A stretch of DNA of 16,157 nt. Source: SCQX01 sp035720945. GTDB lineage: Bacteria; Pseudomonadota; Gammaproteobacteria; Burkholderiales; Burkholderiaceae_B. Every line of letters starts with the position of its first letter. Position 1 is the stretch's first letter. The translations under genes were made by a program, and so were the position numbers. The notes beneath the pieces were generated by a model. The model searched no databases, was not told where the DNA came from, and saw nothing but the letters and a program-made list of their open reading frames with translations. The stretch lies in the NCBI GenBank assembly GCA_035720945.1, contig DASTNK010000080.1, forward strand, positions 1 to 16,157. The letters run 5' to 3'. Shown piece by piece: positions 7,089-14,189 of the stretch.

Positions 7089-7466
7089 ATGAACTTGCCA
7101 ACCGATCGCAAATACACGACCTCGCACGAGTGGGTCAAGACCGAGGGTGACGTTCTGCTGGTGGGAATCACCGATGACGCGCAGGACCAACTGGGCGACC
7201 TGGTCTTCGTGGGCGACGTCAACCCTGGCTCAAAGCTGTCCGCCGGCGACACCGCCGGGGTGGTCGAATCGGTCAAGGCCGCGTCCGACATCTACGCGCC
7301 GGTCGACGGCGAGGTCGTCGCGTTCAACGAGCAGCTCGAATCGCAGCCCGAACTGGTGAACCAGTCGGCCTTCGACACCTGGATCTTCAAGATCCGTCCC
7401 AACAACCGGGCGGACGTCGACGGGTTGCTGGACGCGGCGGGCTACGAGGCCCAGAGCGACCACTGA
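7089..7466 (+). CDS. gcvH: glycine cleavage system H protein
   Basis: The H protein is the small lipoyl carrier that shuttles the aminomethyl intermediate from GcvP to GcvT and is re-oxidised by the L protein (dihydrolipoamide dehydrogenase), whose gene is not in this window. The 125 residues fit the family (about 125-130). The lipoylation site is Lys63 in VVESVKAASDIYAP. The N-terminal YTTSHEWVK and the internal LGDLVFVGDVNPG are typical. The start ATG at 7089 follows AGGA at 7074-7077 by 11 bases, a slightly long spacing. It lies between gcvT and gcvP on the same strand, with gaps of 89 and 107 bases, consistent with one transcript. The 107-base gap to gcvP shows nothing beyond a short AGGCC/GGCCT repeat. 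Confidence 0.97.
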   Translation: MNLPTDRKYTTSHEWVKTEGDVLLVGITDDAQDQLGDLVFVGDVNPGSKLSAGDTAGVVESVKAASDIYAPVDGEVVAFNEQLESQPELVNQSAFDTWIFKIRPNNRADVDGLLDAAGYEAQSDH

Positions 7467-7573
7467 GTTCTTGTCCTTGAAACATCAAGGCCGGCCGCCC
7501 GGATGGCGCTGGCCTGACCGCACGGTTTCCGCCTTTTTCTTCACACGGTTTTCGCACTTTTCTATAAGCCACC

Positions 7574-10474
7574 ATGTTGCGCGATCTGGATCCCCATACT
7601 GATTTCATCCCCCGCCATATCGGGCCCTCGTCTGATGATCAGGCGGCCATGCTGCGCGAAATCGGCGTCGACAGCCTTCAGGGCCTGGTCGACGAGGTTG
7701 TGCCGCGCGGCATTCTCATGTCCGGGAAGCTCGACCTGCCCGCCGCGCGCAGCGAGCCGGAGGCGTTGGCCGAATTGCGCGACATGGCGTCGCGCAACCT
7801 GGTGTTCCGCAGCTATATCGGCCAGGGCTACTACGGCACGCACGTGCCCAACGTGATCCTGCGCAACATTCTCGAAAATCCGGCCTGGTACACCGCGTAC
7901 ACGCCGTACCAGCCCGAGATCTCACAGGGCCGCCTCGAAGCCCTGCTGAATTTCCAGACCATGGTCGCCGACCTGACCGGGTTGGACATCGCCAATTCGT
8001 CGTTGCTGGATGAAGCCACCGCCGCCGCCGAGGCCATGACCCTGGCGCGTCGCGGTTCGCGCGCCAAGTCCAGCGTGTTCTTCGCGTCGCACCACTGCCA
8101 TCCCCAGACGCTGGAGGTCCTGCGCACCCGCTCGACGGGGCTGGGCATCGATGTGGTTGTCGGCGATGAGGCCGATGGCTTGCCGGAATGCTTCGGCGTG
8201 TTGTTGCAGTATCCGCACAGCCTGGGCGGGGTGGCCGATTACCGGAAGCTCGTCGAGGCCGCGCACGGAAAAGGTGCGGTGGTGGCGGTCGCCACCGACC
8301 TGCTGGCGCTGGCCCTGCTGGTTCCGCCGGGCGAATGGGGCGCCGACATCGCTGTGGGTTCGGCCCAGCGGTTTGGCGTTCCCATGGGATTCGGCGGCCC
8401 GCACGCCGGGTTCATGGCCTGCCGCGATGTGTTCAAGCGCAACCTGCCGGGTCGCCTGGTGGGGGTGTCCAAGGACAGCCAGGGGGGCTATGCGCTGCGC
8501 CTGGCCTTGCAGACGCGCGAGCAGCATATCCGCCGAGAAAAGGCCACATCCAACATTTGCACGGCCCAGGTGCTGCTGGCTGTCATGGCGGGCATGTACG
8601 CCGTGTGGCATGGTCCCCAGGGCATCCGGCGCATCGCCCGGCGCGTGGCATCGCTCGCGGCCCTGTTGGCCGACACGCTGGGCGCACTGGGCGTGCCGTC
8701 CGCCAATACCGCTTTCTTCGACACGGTGCTGCTTGAAACCGGTGAACATACCCGCGCCGTACTCGATGCCGCCCATGCGGCGTCCATCAACCTGCGCCGG
8801 GTTGGCCCGGATCGCGTATCGGTGTCGCTGGATGAAACCACCACGTCGACCGATCTGATCCGTTTGGTCGAGGTGTTCGCCGACGCGCTCAAGGCGCCGT
8901 TCGATGCGTCCGCGCTGGCCGCCACCAAAGTGCCTGAACCCCGTATTCCGGCGGATTCGCTGCGCCTGACTCCTATCCTGGCGCACCCGGTGTTCTCGCG
9001 CATCCAGTCTGAAACCGACATGCTGCGCTATCTGCGTAGCCTGGCCGACAAAGACCTGGCGCTGGATCGTTCCATGATCCCCCTGGGGTCGTGCACCATG
9101 AAGCTCAACGCCACAGCCGAGATGATCCCCATCACCTGGCCCGAGTTCGCCAACCTGCACCCGTTCGCCCCGGCGGCGCAAAGCCGGGGCTATGCGGAAC
9201 TGGTCGAGGGGCTGTCCACGGCGTTGTGCAAAATCACGGGCTACGATTCCGTCAGCCTGCAGCCCAATTCCGGGGCGCAGGGCGAATTCGCCGGATTGCT
9301 GGCCATCCGCGGCTACCATCAGGCAAACGGACAGGCGCAGCGCGATGTCTGCCTGATCCCCGCCTCGGCGCATGGCACCAACCCCGCCTCGGCGCAGATG
9401 GCCGGCATGAAGGTGGTCGTGGTGGCCTCGGACGACAACGGCAGCATCGACGTCGCCGACCTGAAAGAGAAGATCGCCGACGTTGGCGACCATCTCGCGG
9501 CGCTGATGCTGACCTACCCCTCCACGCACGGCGTGTTCGAATCGGCGGTGACCGAGATCTGCGACCTCGTGCACCAGGCCGGCGGCCAGGTGTATCTGGA
9601 CGGCGCCAACATGAACGCCATGGTGGGGTTGGCGCAGCCGGGGAAATTCGGCTCCGACGTCTCGCATCTGAACCTGCACAAGACGTTCTGCATCCCGCAT
9701 GGCGGTGGCGGCCCGGGCATCGGCCCGGTCGCGGTGCGCGCGCACCTGGCGCCGTACCTGCCCGGTGTGGTGGACGAGTCCGGCCGGCTGCCCGATGCGG
9801 CGCATTCGGGCCCGGTGTCGGCCGCGCCGTATGGGTCGGCCGGCATTCTGCCCATTCCGTACCTGTACATCCTCATGATGGGGGCGGACGGGCTGAAGCA
9901 AGCCTCGCAAGTGGCGATTCTCAACGCCAATTACATCGCGCATCGCCTGCGCAAGCACTACCCCATCCTGTATGCGAGCCCGAAGGGGCGCGTGGCGCAT
10001 GAGTGCATTCTCGACATCCGCCCGCTCAAGGACGGTTGCGGGATCTCGGCCGAGGACATCGCCAAGCGCCTCATCGACTACGGTTTCCATGCGCCGACCA
10101 TGAGCTTCCCGGTGCCCGGCACGCTGATGGTCGAGCCCACCGAGTCCGAAGGGCTGGTCGAGCTCGATCGTTTCGTCGACGCCATGATCGCCATCCGCGC
10201 CGAGATCGCGCAGGTGGAACGTGGTGAAAAGGACGCCGAGGACAACGTGCTGCGCAATGCGCCGCATACTGCGTCCATGCTGCTCGCGACCGACTGGCAC
10301 CACGATTACGCGCGCGACGAGGCCGCGTATCCCGTGGCCAGCCTACGGGACGGCAAGTACTGGCCGCCCGTTGCGCGCGTGGACAACGCCTATGGCGATC
10401 GACATCTGGTCTGCTCGTGCCCGCCCATGGAGGATTACATGGATGCGGACGCGGCTGAAAGGTCGCCGGCTTGA
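7574..10474 (+). CDS. gcvP: glycine dehydrogenase (aminomethyl-transferring), P protein
   Basis: The P protein is the PLP-dependent decarboxylase of the glycine cleavage complex. It releases CO2 from glycine and loads the aminomethyl group on GcvH. The 966 residues correspond to the single-chain proteobacterial form (E. coli about 957), with both ancestral halves fused. The N-terminal half begins DFIPRHIGPSSDDQAAML and includes SLLDEATAAAEAM and FGGPHAGF. The C-terminal half contains SMIPLGSCTMKLNA, PNSGAQGEFAGL and DGANMNAM. HLNLHKTFCIPHGGGG carries the PLP lysine at Lys703, followed by the glycine-rich loop. The ATG at 7574 fits the family N-terminus, although no clear Shine-Dalgarno precedes it. 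It is the last gene of the operon and is followed by a strong terminator. Confidence 0.97.
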   Translation: MLRDLDPHTDFIPRHIGPSSDDQAAMLREIGVDSLQGLVDEVVPRGILMSGKLDLPAARSEPEALAELRDMASRNLVFRSYIGQGYYGTHVPNVILRNILENPAWYTAYTPYQPEISQGRLEALLNFQTMVADLTGLDIANSSLLDEATAAAEAMTLARRGSRAKSSVFFASHHCHPQTLEVLRTRSTGLGIDVVVGDEADGLPECFGVLLQYPHSLGGVADYRKLVEAAHGKGAVVAVATDLLALALLVPPGEWGADIAVGSAQRFGVPMGFGGPHAGFMACRDVFKRNLPGRLVGVSKDSQGGYALRLALQTREQHIRREKATSNICTAQVLLAVMAGMYAVWHGPQGIRRIARRVASLAALLADTLGALGVPSANTAFFDTVLLETGEHTRAVLDAAHAASINLRRVGPDRVSVSLDETTTSTDLIRLVEVFADALKAPFDASALAATKVPEPRIPADSLRLTPILAHPVFSRIQSETDMLRYLRSLADKDLALDRSMIPLGSCTMKLNATAEMIPITWPEFANLHPFAPAAQSRGYAELVEGLSTALCKITGYDSVSLQPNSGAQGEFAGLLAIRGYHQANGQAQRDVCLIPASAHGTNPASAQMAGMKVVVVASDDNGSIDVADLKEKIADVGDHLAALMLTYPSTHGVFESAVTEICDLVHQAGGQVYLDGANMNAMVGLAQPGKFGSDVSHLNLHKTFCIPHGGGGPGIGPVAVRAHLAPYLPGVVDESGRLPDAAHSGPVSAAPYGSAGILPIPYLYILMMGADGLKQASQVAILNANYIAHRLRKHYPILYASPKGRVAHECILDIRPLKDGCGISAEDIAKRLIDYGFHAPTMSFPVPGTLMVEPTESEGLVELDRFVDAMIAIRAEIAQVERGEKDAEDNVLRNAPHTASMLLATDWHHDYARDEAAYPVASLRDGKYWPPVARVDNAYGDRHLVCSCPPMEDYMDADAAERSPA

Positions 10475-10492
10475 TCATGTGACTGTCGAGCA

Positions 10493-10522
10493 AAGAAAAA
10501 CCCGCTTACGCGGGTTTTTCTT
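10493..10522. terminator. bidirectional intrinsic terminator between gcvP and the thiol dioxygenase gene
   Basis: AAGAAAAACCCGC (10493-10505) and GCGGGTTTTTCTT (10510-10522) are exact reverse complements around a TTAC loop, giving a 13-bp perfect stem with A-run and T-run flanks. It can stop transcription on both strands, which suits its place between the convergent gcv operon and the minus-strand dioxygenase gene ending at 10584. The remaining bases of the gap show nothing else. Confidence 0.9.
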
Positions 10523-10583
10523 CATGTGGCAGACTTTGTCTCAAGCCCCTTTTTGCCTCAGACTCCCGGCCCGGGCGCTGAGC

Positions 10584-11165
10584 CTATTGTTTCCACAGGT
10601 TCGGCAACGAGGCATTTGAATAGCCCGAAACGAAAGACGTGCGGGCGCCGGTCGCGGCATCGTACACGCTGCGGTTGATTCGACCGATGTTTCCACCGTA
10701 CAAATGAATGCTGATGGAGGTCTTGTCCTGGTGGGCGTTGCTGACGCGGTGAATGTCTCCAATGCTGGGGGACACGCACGCGATCCGTCCGGGCCGCAAC
10801 ACCTCTTCGGGCCCATCCGCCGCCAGGGTTCCGTCGGCATTCGCGCGATACGACTGTGACACTTCAGCGCCGCGCAACATGCCGATGACCCCCCATACGG
10901 TGTGGTCATGTATGGGTGTGTGCTGGCCCGGACCCCACACAAAACTCACCAATGAAAACCGGTCCAGGGGATCGCCATACAACAGATATTGACGATAGCG
11001 GTTGGGATCGGATTGCGCCATATCGGGCGGCAGCCAGTCGTCTTTGGCGACCAGGTCGCGGATGATCCCCCCGGCCTGTTCAAGAATCTCGGGTTCCCGG
11101 AGCTCCGTCCGCTCCACCAACCGCGTGAGTTTCCCCACGGCGTGCAAGAGTTCTTCGAGCGCCAA
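10584..11165 (-). CDS. cysteine dioxygenase-family thiol dioxygenase, Gln-type (3-mercaptopropionate dioxygenase-like)
   Basis: This is a 193-residue cupin that uses non-haem iron and O2 to oxidise a thiol to a sulfinate. Iron ligands are His86 and His88 (HTPIHDHTVWG) and His139 (GDIHRVSN). The Ser152-His154-Tyr156 triad lies in SISIHLYGG. At the substrate-gating position it has Gln59 (RYRQYLL), where mammalian cysteine dioxygenase has Arg. That is the signature of bacterial 3-mercaptopropionate dioxygenases such as P. aeruginosa PA2602, which it resembles along its length (DDWLP, FVWGPGQ, GMLRGAE, FVSGYSN). Cysteine or cysteamine remain possible substrates. The start is TTG at 11165: AGGAGG lies 7 bases upstream and the length then fits. 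The frame stays open further upstream but overlaps the aminotransferase. Only 26 bases separate it from the aminotransferase stop, so they are probably co-transcribed. Confidence 0.88.
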   Translation of the reverse strand: MALEELLHAVGKLTRLVERTELREPEILEQAGGIIRDLVAKDDWLPPDMAQSDPNRYRQYLLYGDPLDRFSLVSFVWGPGQHTPIHDHTVWGVIGMLRGAEVSQSYRANADGTLAADGPEEVLRPGRIACVSPSIGDIHRVSNAHQDKTSISIHLYGGNIGRINRSVYDAATGARTSFVSGYSNASLPNLWKQ

Positions 11166-11191
11166 GTGATTTCCTCCTGCGGGCCGCGGAA

Positions 11192-12517
11192 TCAGTCCAC
11201 CGTCTTCAGCACATCGGCCAGCGTGCTGAAGATTTGGTCGATCTGTGCTTCCTCGATGATGAGCGGGGGTGACAGGGCGATGGTTTCGCCGGTGTAGCGG
11301 ACCATGACGCCCCGTTCCATGCATTTGGCGAATGCCTCGGCCACGCGGGCACCCACCGCGCCCGGTCGGGACTCCAGTTCGATACCCGCGACCAGGCCCA
11401 GGTTGCGGACGTCGACGACGTGGCGCGCGCTTTCCAACTGGTGGGCGGCGTCTTCGAACTTGACCGACAATTCGCGCGCCCGGTCGAACAGTTTTTCCTT
11501 GGCGTAGATGTCGAGTGTGGCCAGCACGGCCGCCGTGGCCAACGGGTGGCCTGAATAGGTGTAGCCGTGGAAGAACTCGATGCCGGCGGCCGTGGCGTTG
11601 ACGATGGTGTCGTGCACCTCGCGACGCACCGCGACCGCGCCGGCGGGAACGGCCGCGTTGCTGACGCCCTTGGCCATGGTGATCAGGTCGGGGGTGACGC
11701 CGAAGAATTCGCTGGCGGTGGGCGCGCCCAGGCGCCCGTACCCGGTGATCACCTCGTCGAAAATCAGCAGGATGCCGTACTTGCTGGTGATGGTGCGCAG
11801 TTTCTCCAAGTAGCCTTTGGGCGGGATGAGCACGCCGGTGGAACCCGCCAGCGGCTCGACGATGACGGCGGCGATGGTTGACGCATCGTGCAGGGCGACC
11901 AGGCGTTCGAGTTCGTCGGCCAGATGCTCGCCCCAGGCGGGTTGGCCCCGGCTATTGGCGTTTTTCGACAGGTCGTGCGTGTGCGGCAGGTGATCGACAC
12001 CCGGGATCAGCGACGACGAGAACGCTTTGCGGTTGGGCGAAATACCGCCCACCGAGATACCGCCGAAACCCACGCCGTGGTAGCCGCGTTCGCGGCCAAT
12101 CAGTCTGGTGCGCTGGCCCTCGCCGCGCGCGCGATGGTAGGCGAGGGCGATCTTCAGCGCCGTATCGACGGACTCGGAACCAGAGTTGGTGAAGAAAATG
12201 CGATCCAGGCCTTCAGGCATCAGCTCGGCGATCGCGGTGGCAGCCAGGAACGAATTGGGGTGGCCGATCTGGAAGCTGGGCGCGTAGTCGAGTTCGGCCG
12301 CCTGGCGTGAAATGGCATCCACGATTTCCTGGCGCCCGTGCCCCGCGTTGACGCACCATAGGCCGGAGGTGCCGTCCAGAATCTGCTTGCCATCGGACGT
12401 GGTGTAGTACATGCCTTTGGCCCCGGTCAGGAGCCTGGGGTGCGCCTTGAACTGCCGATTGGCGGTGAATGGCATCCACAGGTGCGACAGGTTGGGAATG
12501 GCGGTAGGGCTGCTCAT
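11192..12517 (-). CDS. class III omega-amino acid:pyruvate aminotransferase (beta-alanine:pyruvate type)
   Basis: This 441-residue cytosolic fold-type I PLP enzyme moves the terminal amino group of an omega-amino acid (beta-alanine is the classic substrate) or an amine to pyruvate. Its motifs closely follow the Pseudomonas beta-alanine:pyruvate aminotransferase: HLWMPFTANR, LDGTSGLWCVNAGHGR, FFTNSGSESVDTALK, RERGYHGV, VDHLPHTHDL, VEPLAGSTGVL, LIFDEVITGYGR, and HGYTYSGHPLA. The Schiff-base lysine is Lys283 in MAKGVSNAAVPAGAVA. The ATG at 12517 is chosen because the family N-terminus starts there; a longer frame to 12607 would add 30 arginine-rich residues. The ribosome binding site is weak (GAGA). 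It is first in a two-gene minus-strand unit with the thiol dioxygenase and is divergent from a MocR regulator. Hypotaurine, taurine or other short amines are alternative substrates. Confidence 0.9.
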   Translation of the reverse strand: MSSPTAIPNLSHLWMPFTANRQFKAHPRLLTGAKGMYYTTSDGKQILDGTSGLWCVNAGHGRQEIVDAISRQAAELDYAPSFQIGHPNSFLAATAIAELMPEGLDRIFFTNSGSESVDTALKIALAYHRARGEGQRTRLIGRERGYHGVGFGGISVGGISPNRKAFSSSLIPGVDHLPHTHDLSKNANSRGQPAWGEHLADELERLVALHDASTIAAVIVEPLAGSTGVLIPPKGYLEKLRTITSKYGILLIFDEVITGYGRLGAPTASEFFGVTPDLITMAKGVSNAAVPAGAVAVRREVHDTIVNATAAGIEFFHGYTYSGHPLATAAVLATLDIYAKEKLFDRARELSVKFEDAAHQLESARHVVDVRNLGLVAGIELESRPGAVGARVAEAFAKCMERGVMVRYTGETIALSPPLIIEEAQIDQIFSTLADVLKTVD

Positions 12518-12621
12518 GATGGGGGATCTCGAAGATGGATGAACGGGTCGTCGCCTCGACGGACGCGTGGCGCTGCGGAGGCTATGAGCTATTCTCGATC
12601 CGGCCATCCTGGAAGGAAATA

Positions 12622-12674
12622 TACAGTCTATTAATAATTCTCAAACTGTATTGTCAAAATCTTAATAAACTGTA
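12622..12674. promoter_or_regulatory. candidate MocR operator: three ACTGTA/TACAGT half-sites
   Basis: TACAGT occurs at 12622-12627 and its reverse complement ACTGTA at 12645-12650 and 12669-12674. The two ACTGTA copies lie in the longer direct repeat AAACTGTA (12643-12650 and 12667-12674). Spacings are 23 and 24 bases. MocR regulators such as GabR and PdxR are known to bind direct and inverted repeats with multi-turn spacing, so this array beside a mocR gene is a plausible operator. The half-sites touch the -10/start region and spacer of the minus-strand promoter and flank the -35 and -10 of the plus-strand promoter. Confidence 0.55.
12630..12657 (-). promoter_or_regulatory. promoter for the aminotransferase/thiol dioxygenase unit
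   Basis: Read on the minus strand, a consensus -35 TTGACA (12657-12652) is followed after 16 bases by ATTAAT (12635-12630, four of six matches to TATAAT). Predicted start is near 12623, giving a leader of about 106 nt before the ATG at 12517. The -35 overlaps the plus-strand -35 of the regulator gene. Confidence 0.5.
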
Positions 12675-12680
12675 CATAAT
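12651..12680 (+). promoter_or_regulatory. promoter for the MocR regulator
   Basis: TTGTCA (12651-12656) and CATAAT (12675-12680) each match the sigma-70 boxes at five of six positions, with an 18-base spacer. Predicted start is near 12687, about 78 bases before the regulator ATG. An ACTGTA half-site directly abuts the -10, and another lies just upstream of the -35, which suggests autoregulation. Confidence 0.55.
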
Positions 12681-12687
12681 TAAGTGC

Positions 12688-12711
12688 CGATGACGATGCC
12701 GATGCCGATGT
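12688..12711 (+). repeat. short tandem hexamer repeat, CGATGN x4
   Basis: CGATGA, CGATGC, CGATGC and CGATGT follow without gaps at 12688-12711, between the predicted transcription start and the regulator gene. Four 6-base units in non-coding DNA could gain or lose copies by slippage and change leader length. Confidence 0.75.
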
Positions 12712-12764
12712 AATAAAAGAGCGCCGGGCCGCGCCGCATGCGTCTGCCCGCCATGGAGGCTTGA

Positions 12765-14186
12765 ATGATTCTTTTCGAACCCATCAGAGATCGGATCCAT
12801 GCGCCCACGCTGGTGGAACAGGTGGTGAAAGCGCTGGAGGACGCGATTTCGTCGCAATTGCTGCGTCCGGGCATGGCTGTTCCGTCGGTGCGACGATTCG
12901 CGCGTGATCATGGCCTCAGCAATTTCACCGTGGCCACGGCCTATAGCCGGTTGGTGGCGCAAAGCTGGCTGTCCGCGCGCCCCGGTTCCGGATACCGCGT
13001 CGCCATGCGCACCGCACGCCCGCATGAGGCGGCGCCGGCTCGCTGGCGTCCGCCCGAGATTGGCGCGTCGTGGCTGCTGGCCGATGTCTTCGCCGATCAT
13101 TCCATTCCAATCAAGTCAGGCTGCGGCTGGATGCCGCCCGAATGGCTCAATGAAACGGGGTTGCAGCAGTCGTTGCGCCAGCTGGCGCGCGTACCCGCCG
13201 AGCAGATCGCGGGTTATGGCCACCCGTTCGGCTATGCACCGCTGCGTGAGCACGTCGCGGGCAGCCTGGGGGAATATGGCCTGGCGGCCGATGCGGACAA
13301 TGTGCTGCTGACGCTCGGGGCTTCCCAGGCGCTGGACATCGTGCTGCGCGCCGTGTTTCGGCACGGTGACGAGGTGGCGGTCGAAACGCCTTGCTATGCC
13401 AATTTCCTTCAGACGTTGACGCTATCGGGGCTGTCGGCGGTGGGTATCCCACGCACGGAAGAAGGACTGTGCGTTGATACGCTCGAACGCGTCGCGTCGC
13501 GTCGCAAGCTCAAGGCGGTGTTCGTGAACACCGTTTTGCACAACCCCACGGGTTCAAGCCTGACGATGGCCAACGCGTTCCGCATTTTGCGGATCGCCGA
13601 ACAATACAATCTGCGGGTCATCGAGGACGACGTGTCGCGCGGGTTGTTGCCTGGCGTCGGCCCGATGCTGGCCGCTCTGGCCGGACCGGAGCGCGTGATT
13701 TATGTATCAGGGTTTTCCAAGAGTGTGGCGCCATCTGTGCGCGTGGGTTATGTGGTGGCAGCGCCCGCGCTGCTGGATGGTTTCGCCAAGATCAAGATGG
13801 CCATGGGGCTGACCACACCCGAAATGATGGAACGCGCGGTGTACCAGCTTTTGCGCCTGGGGCATCATCATGCGCATTTGCGGCGGGTGCAGGACAGGCT
13901 CCGTGAGGCGCATGACGCGTTGTGCGATTTGCTGGAGCGCCATGGCTTCGAGGTGTTCTGCCGGCCGCGGGCCGGGTTGTTTCTTTGGGCGCGGCCGGGC
14001 GGGGAATGGCGTGAACGCGGCGCGGCGAGATTGGCGGAACTGGCACTGAAGGACGGAATCTGGCTGGCGCCGGGGTCGTACTTTCATCCCGAGCAACTGG
14101 ATGAGGGATGGATCCGGTTCAATGTGGCGTATTCGCTGGATGCGTCGTTGTGGCGGTTCATGCGGAAAGTGGGGGCGACCGTGTGA
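12765..14186 (+). CDS. MocR/PdxR-family transcriptional regulator (GntR wHTH plus aminotransferase-like domain)
   Basis: This 473-residue protein has an N-terminal GntR winged helix (residues about 10-80: VKALEDAISSQLLRPGMAVPSVR, then the recognition-helix region VATAYSRLVAQ and GSGYRV). A fold-type I aminotransferase-like domain follows, used in this family to sense PLP and an amino ligand rather than for catalysis. PLP-site features are HNPTGSS, Asp288-Asp289 in IEDDVSRG and the lysine Lys319 in SGFSKSVAPSVRVGY. Unusually the tyrosine that normally follows the Asp (DDY or DDxY) is absent; the positions are Val290 and Ser291. GGAGG at 12755-12759 lies 5 bases before the ATG. It is divergent from the aminotransferase/thiol dioxygenase genes, which it probably controls along with itself. 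It ends 3 bases from the convergent folA stop. Confidence 0.92.
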   Translation: MILFEPIRDRIHAPTLVEQVVKALEDAISSQLLRPGMAVPSVRRFARDHGLSNFTVATAYSRLVAQSWLSARPGSGYRVAMRTARPHEAAPARWRPPEIGASWLLADVFADHSIPIKSGCGWMPPEWLNETGLQQSLRQLARVPAEQIAGYGHPFGYAPLREHVAGSLGEYGLAADADNVLLTLGASQALDIVLRAVFRHGDEVAVETPCYANFLQTLTLSGLSAVGIPRTEEGLCVDTLERVASRRKLKAVFVNTVLHNPTGSSLTMANAFRILRIAEQYNLRVIEDDVSRGLLPGVGPMLAALAGPERVIYVSGFSKSVAPSVRVGYVVAAPALLDGFAKIKMAMGLTTPEMMERAVYQLLRLGHHHAHLRRVQDRLREAHDALCDLLERHGFEVFCRPRAGLFLWARPGGEWRERGAARLAELALKDGIWLAPGSYFHPEQLDEGWIRFNVAYSLDASLWRFMRKVGATV

Positions 14187-14189
14187 GTG

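Noticed and set aside
7922..10303. Long minus-strand open frame (793 codons) opposite gcvP
   Set aside because: Antisense shadow of gcvP; His/Gly/Arg-rich composition with no recognisable motif.
12518..12607. 30-residue N-terminal extension of the aminotransferase
   Set aside because: Arg/Ser-rich, absent from family members, and it reaches into the predicted leader; ATG 12517 fits homology.
12600..12720. AT-rich island as a mark of horizontal transfer or an attachment site
   Set aside because: Low GC here is explained by two promoters and operator half-sites; there is no integrase, tRNA or flanking direct repeat, and the flanking genes match the GC-rich background.
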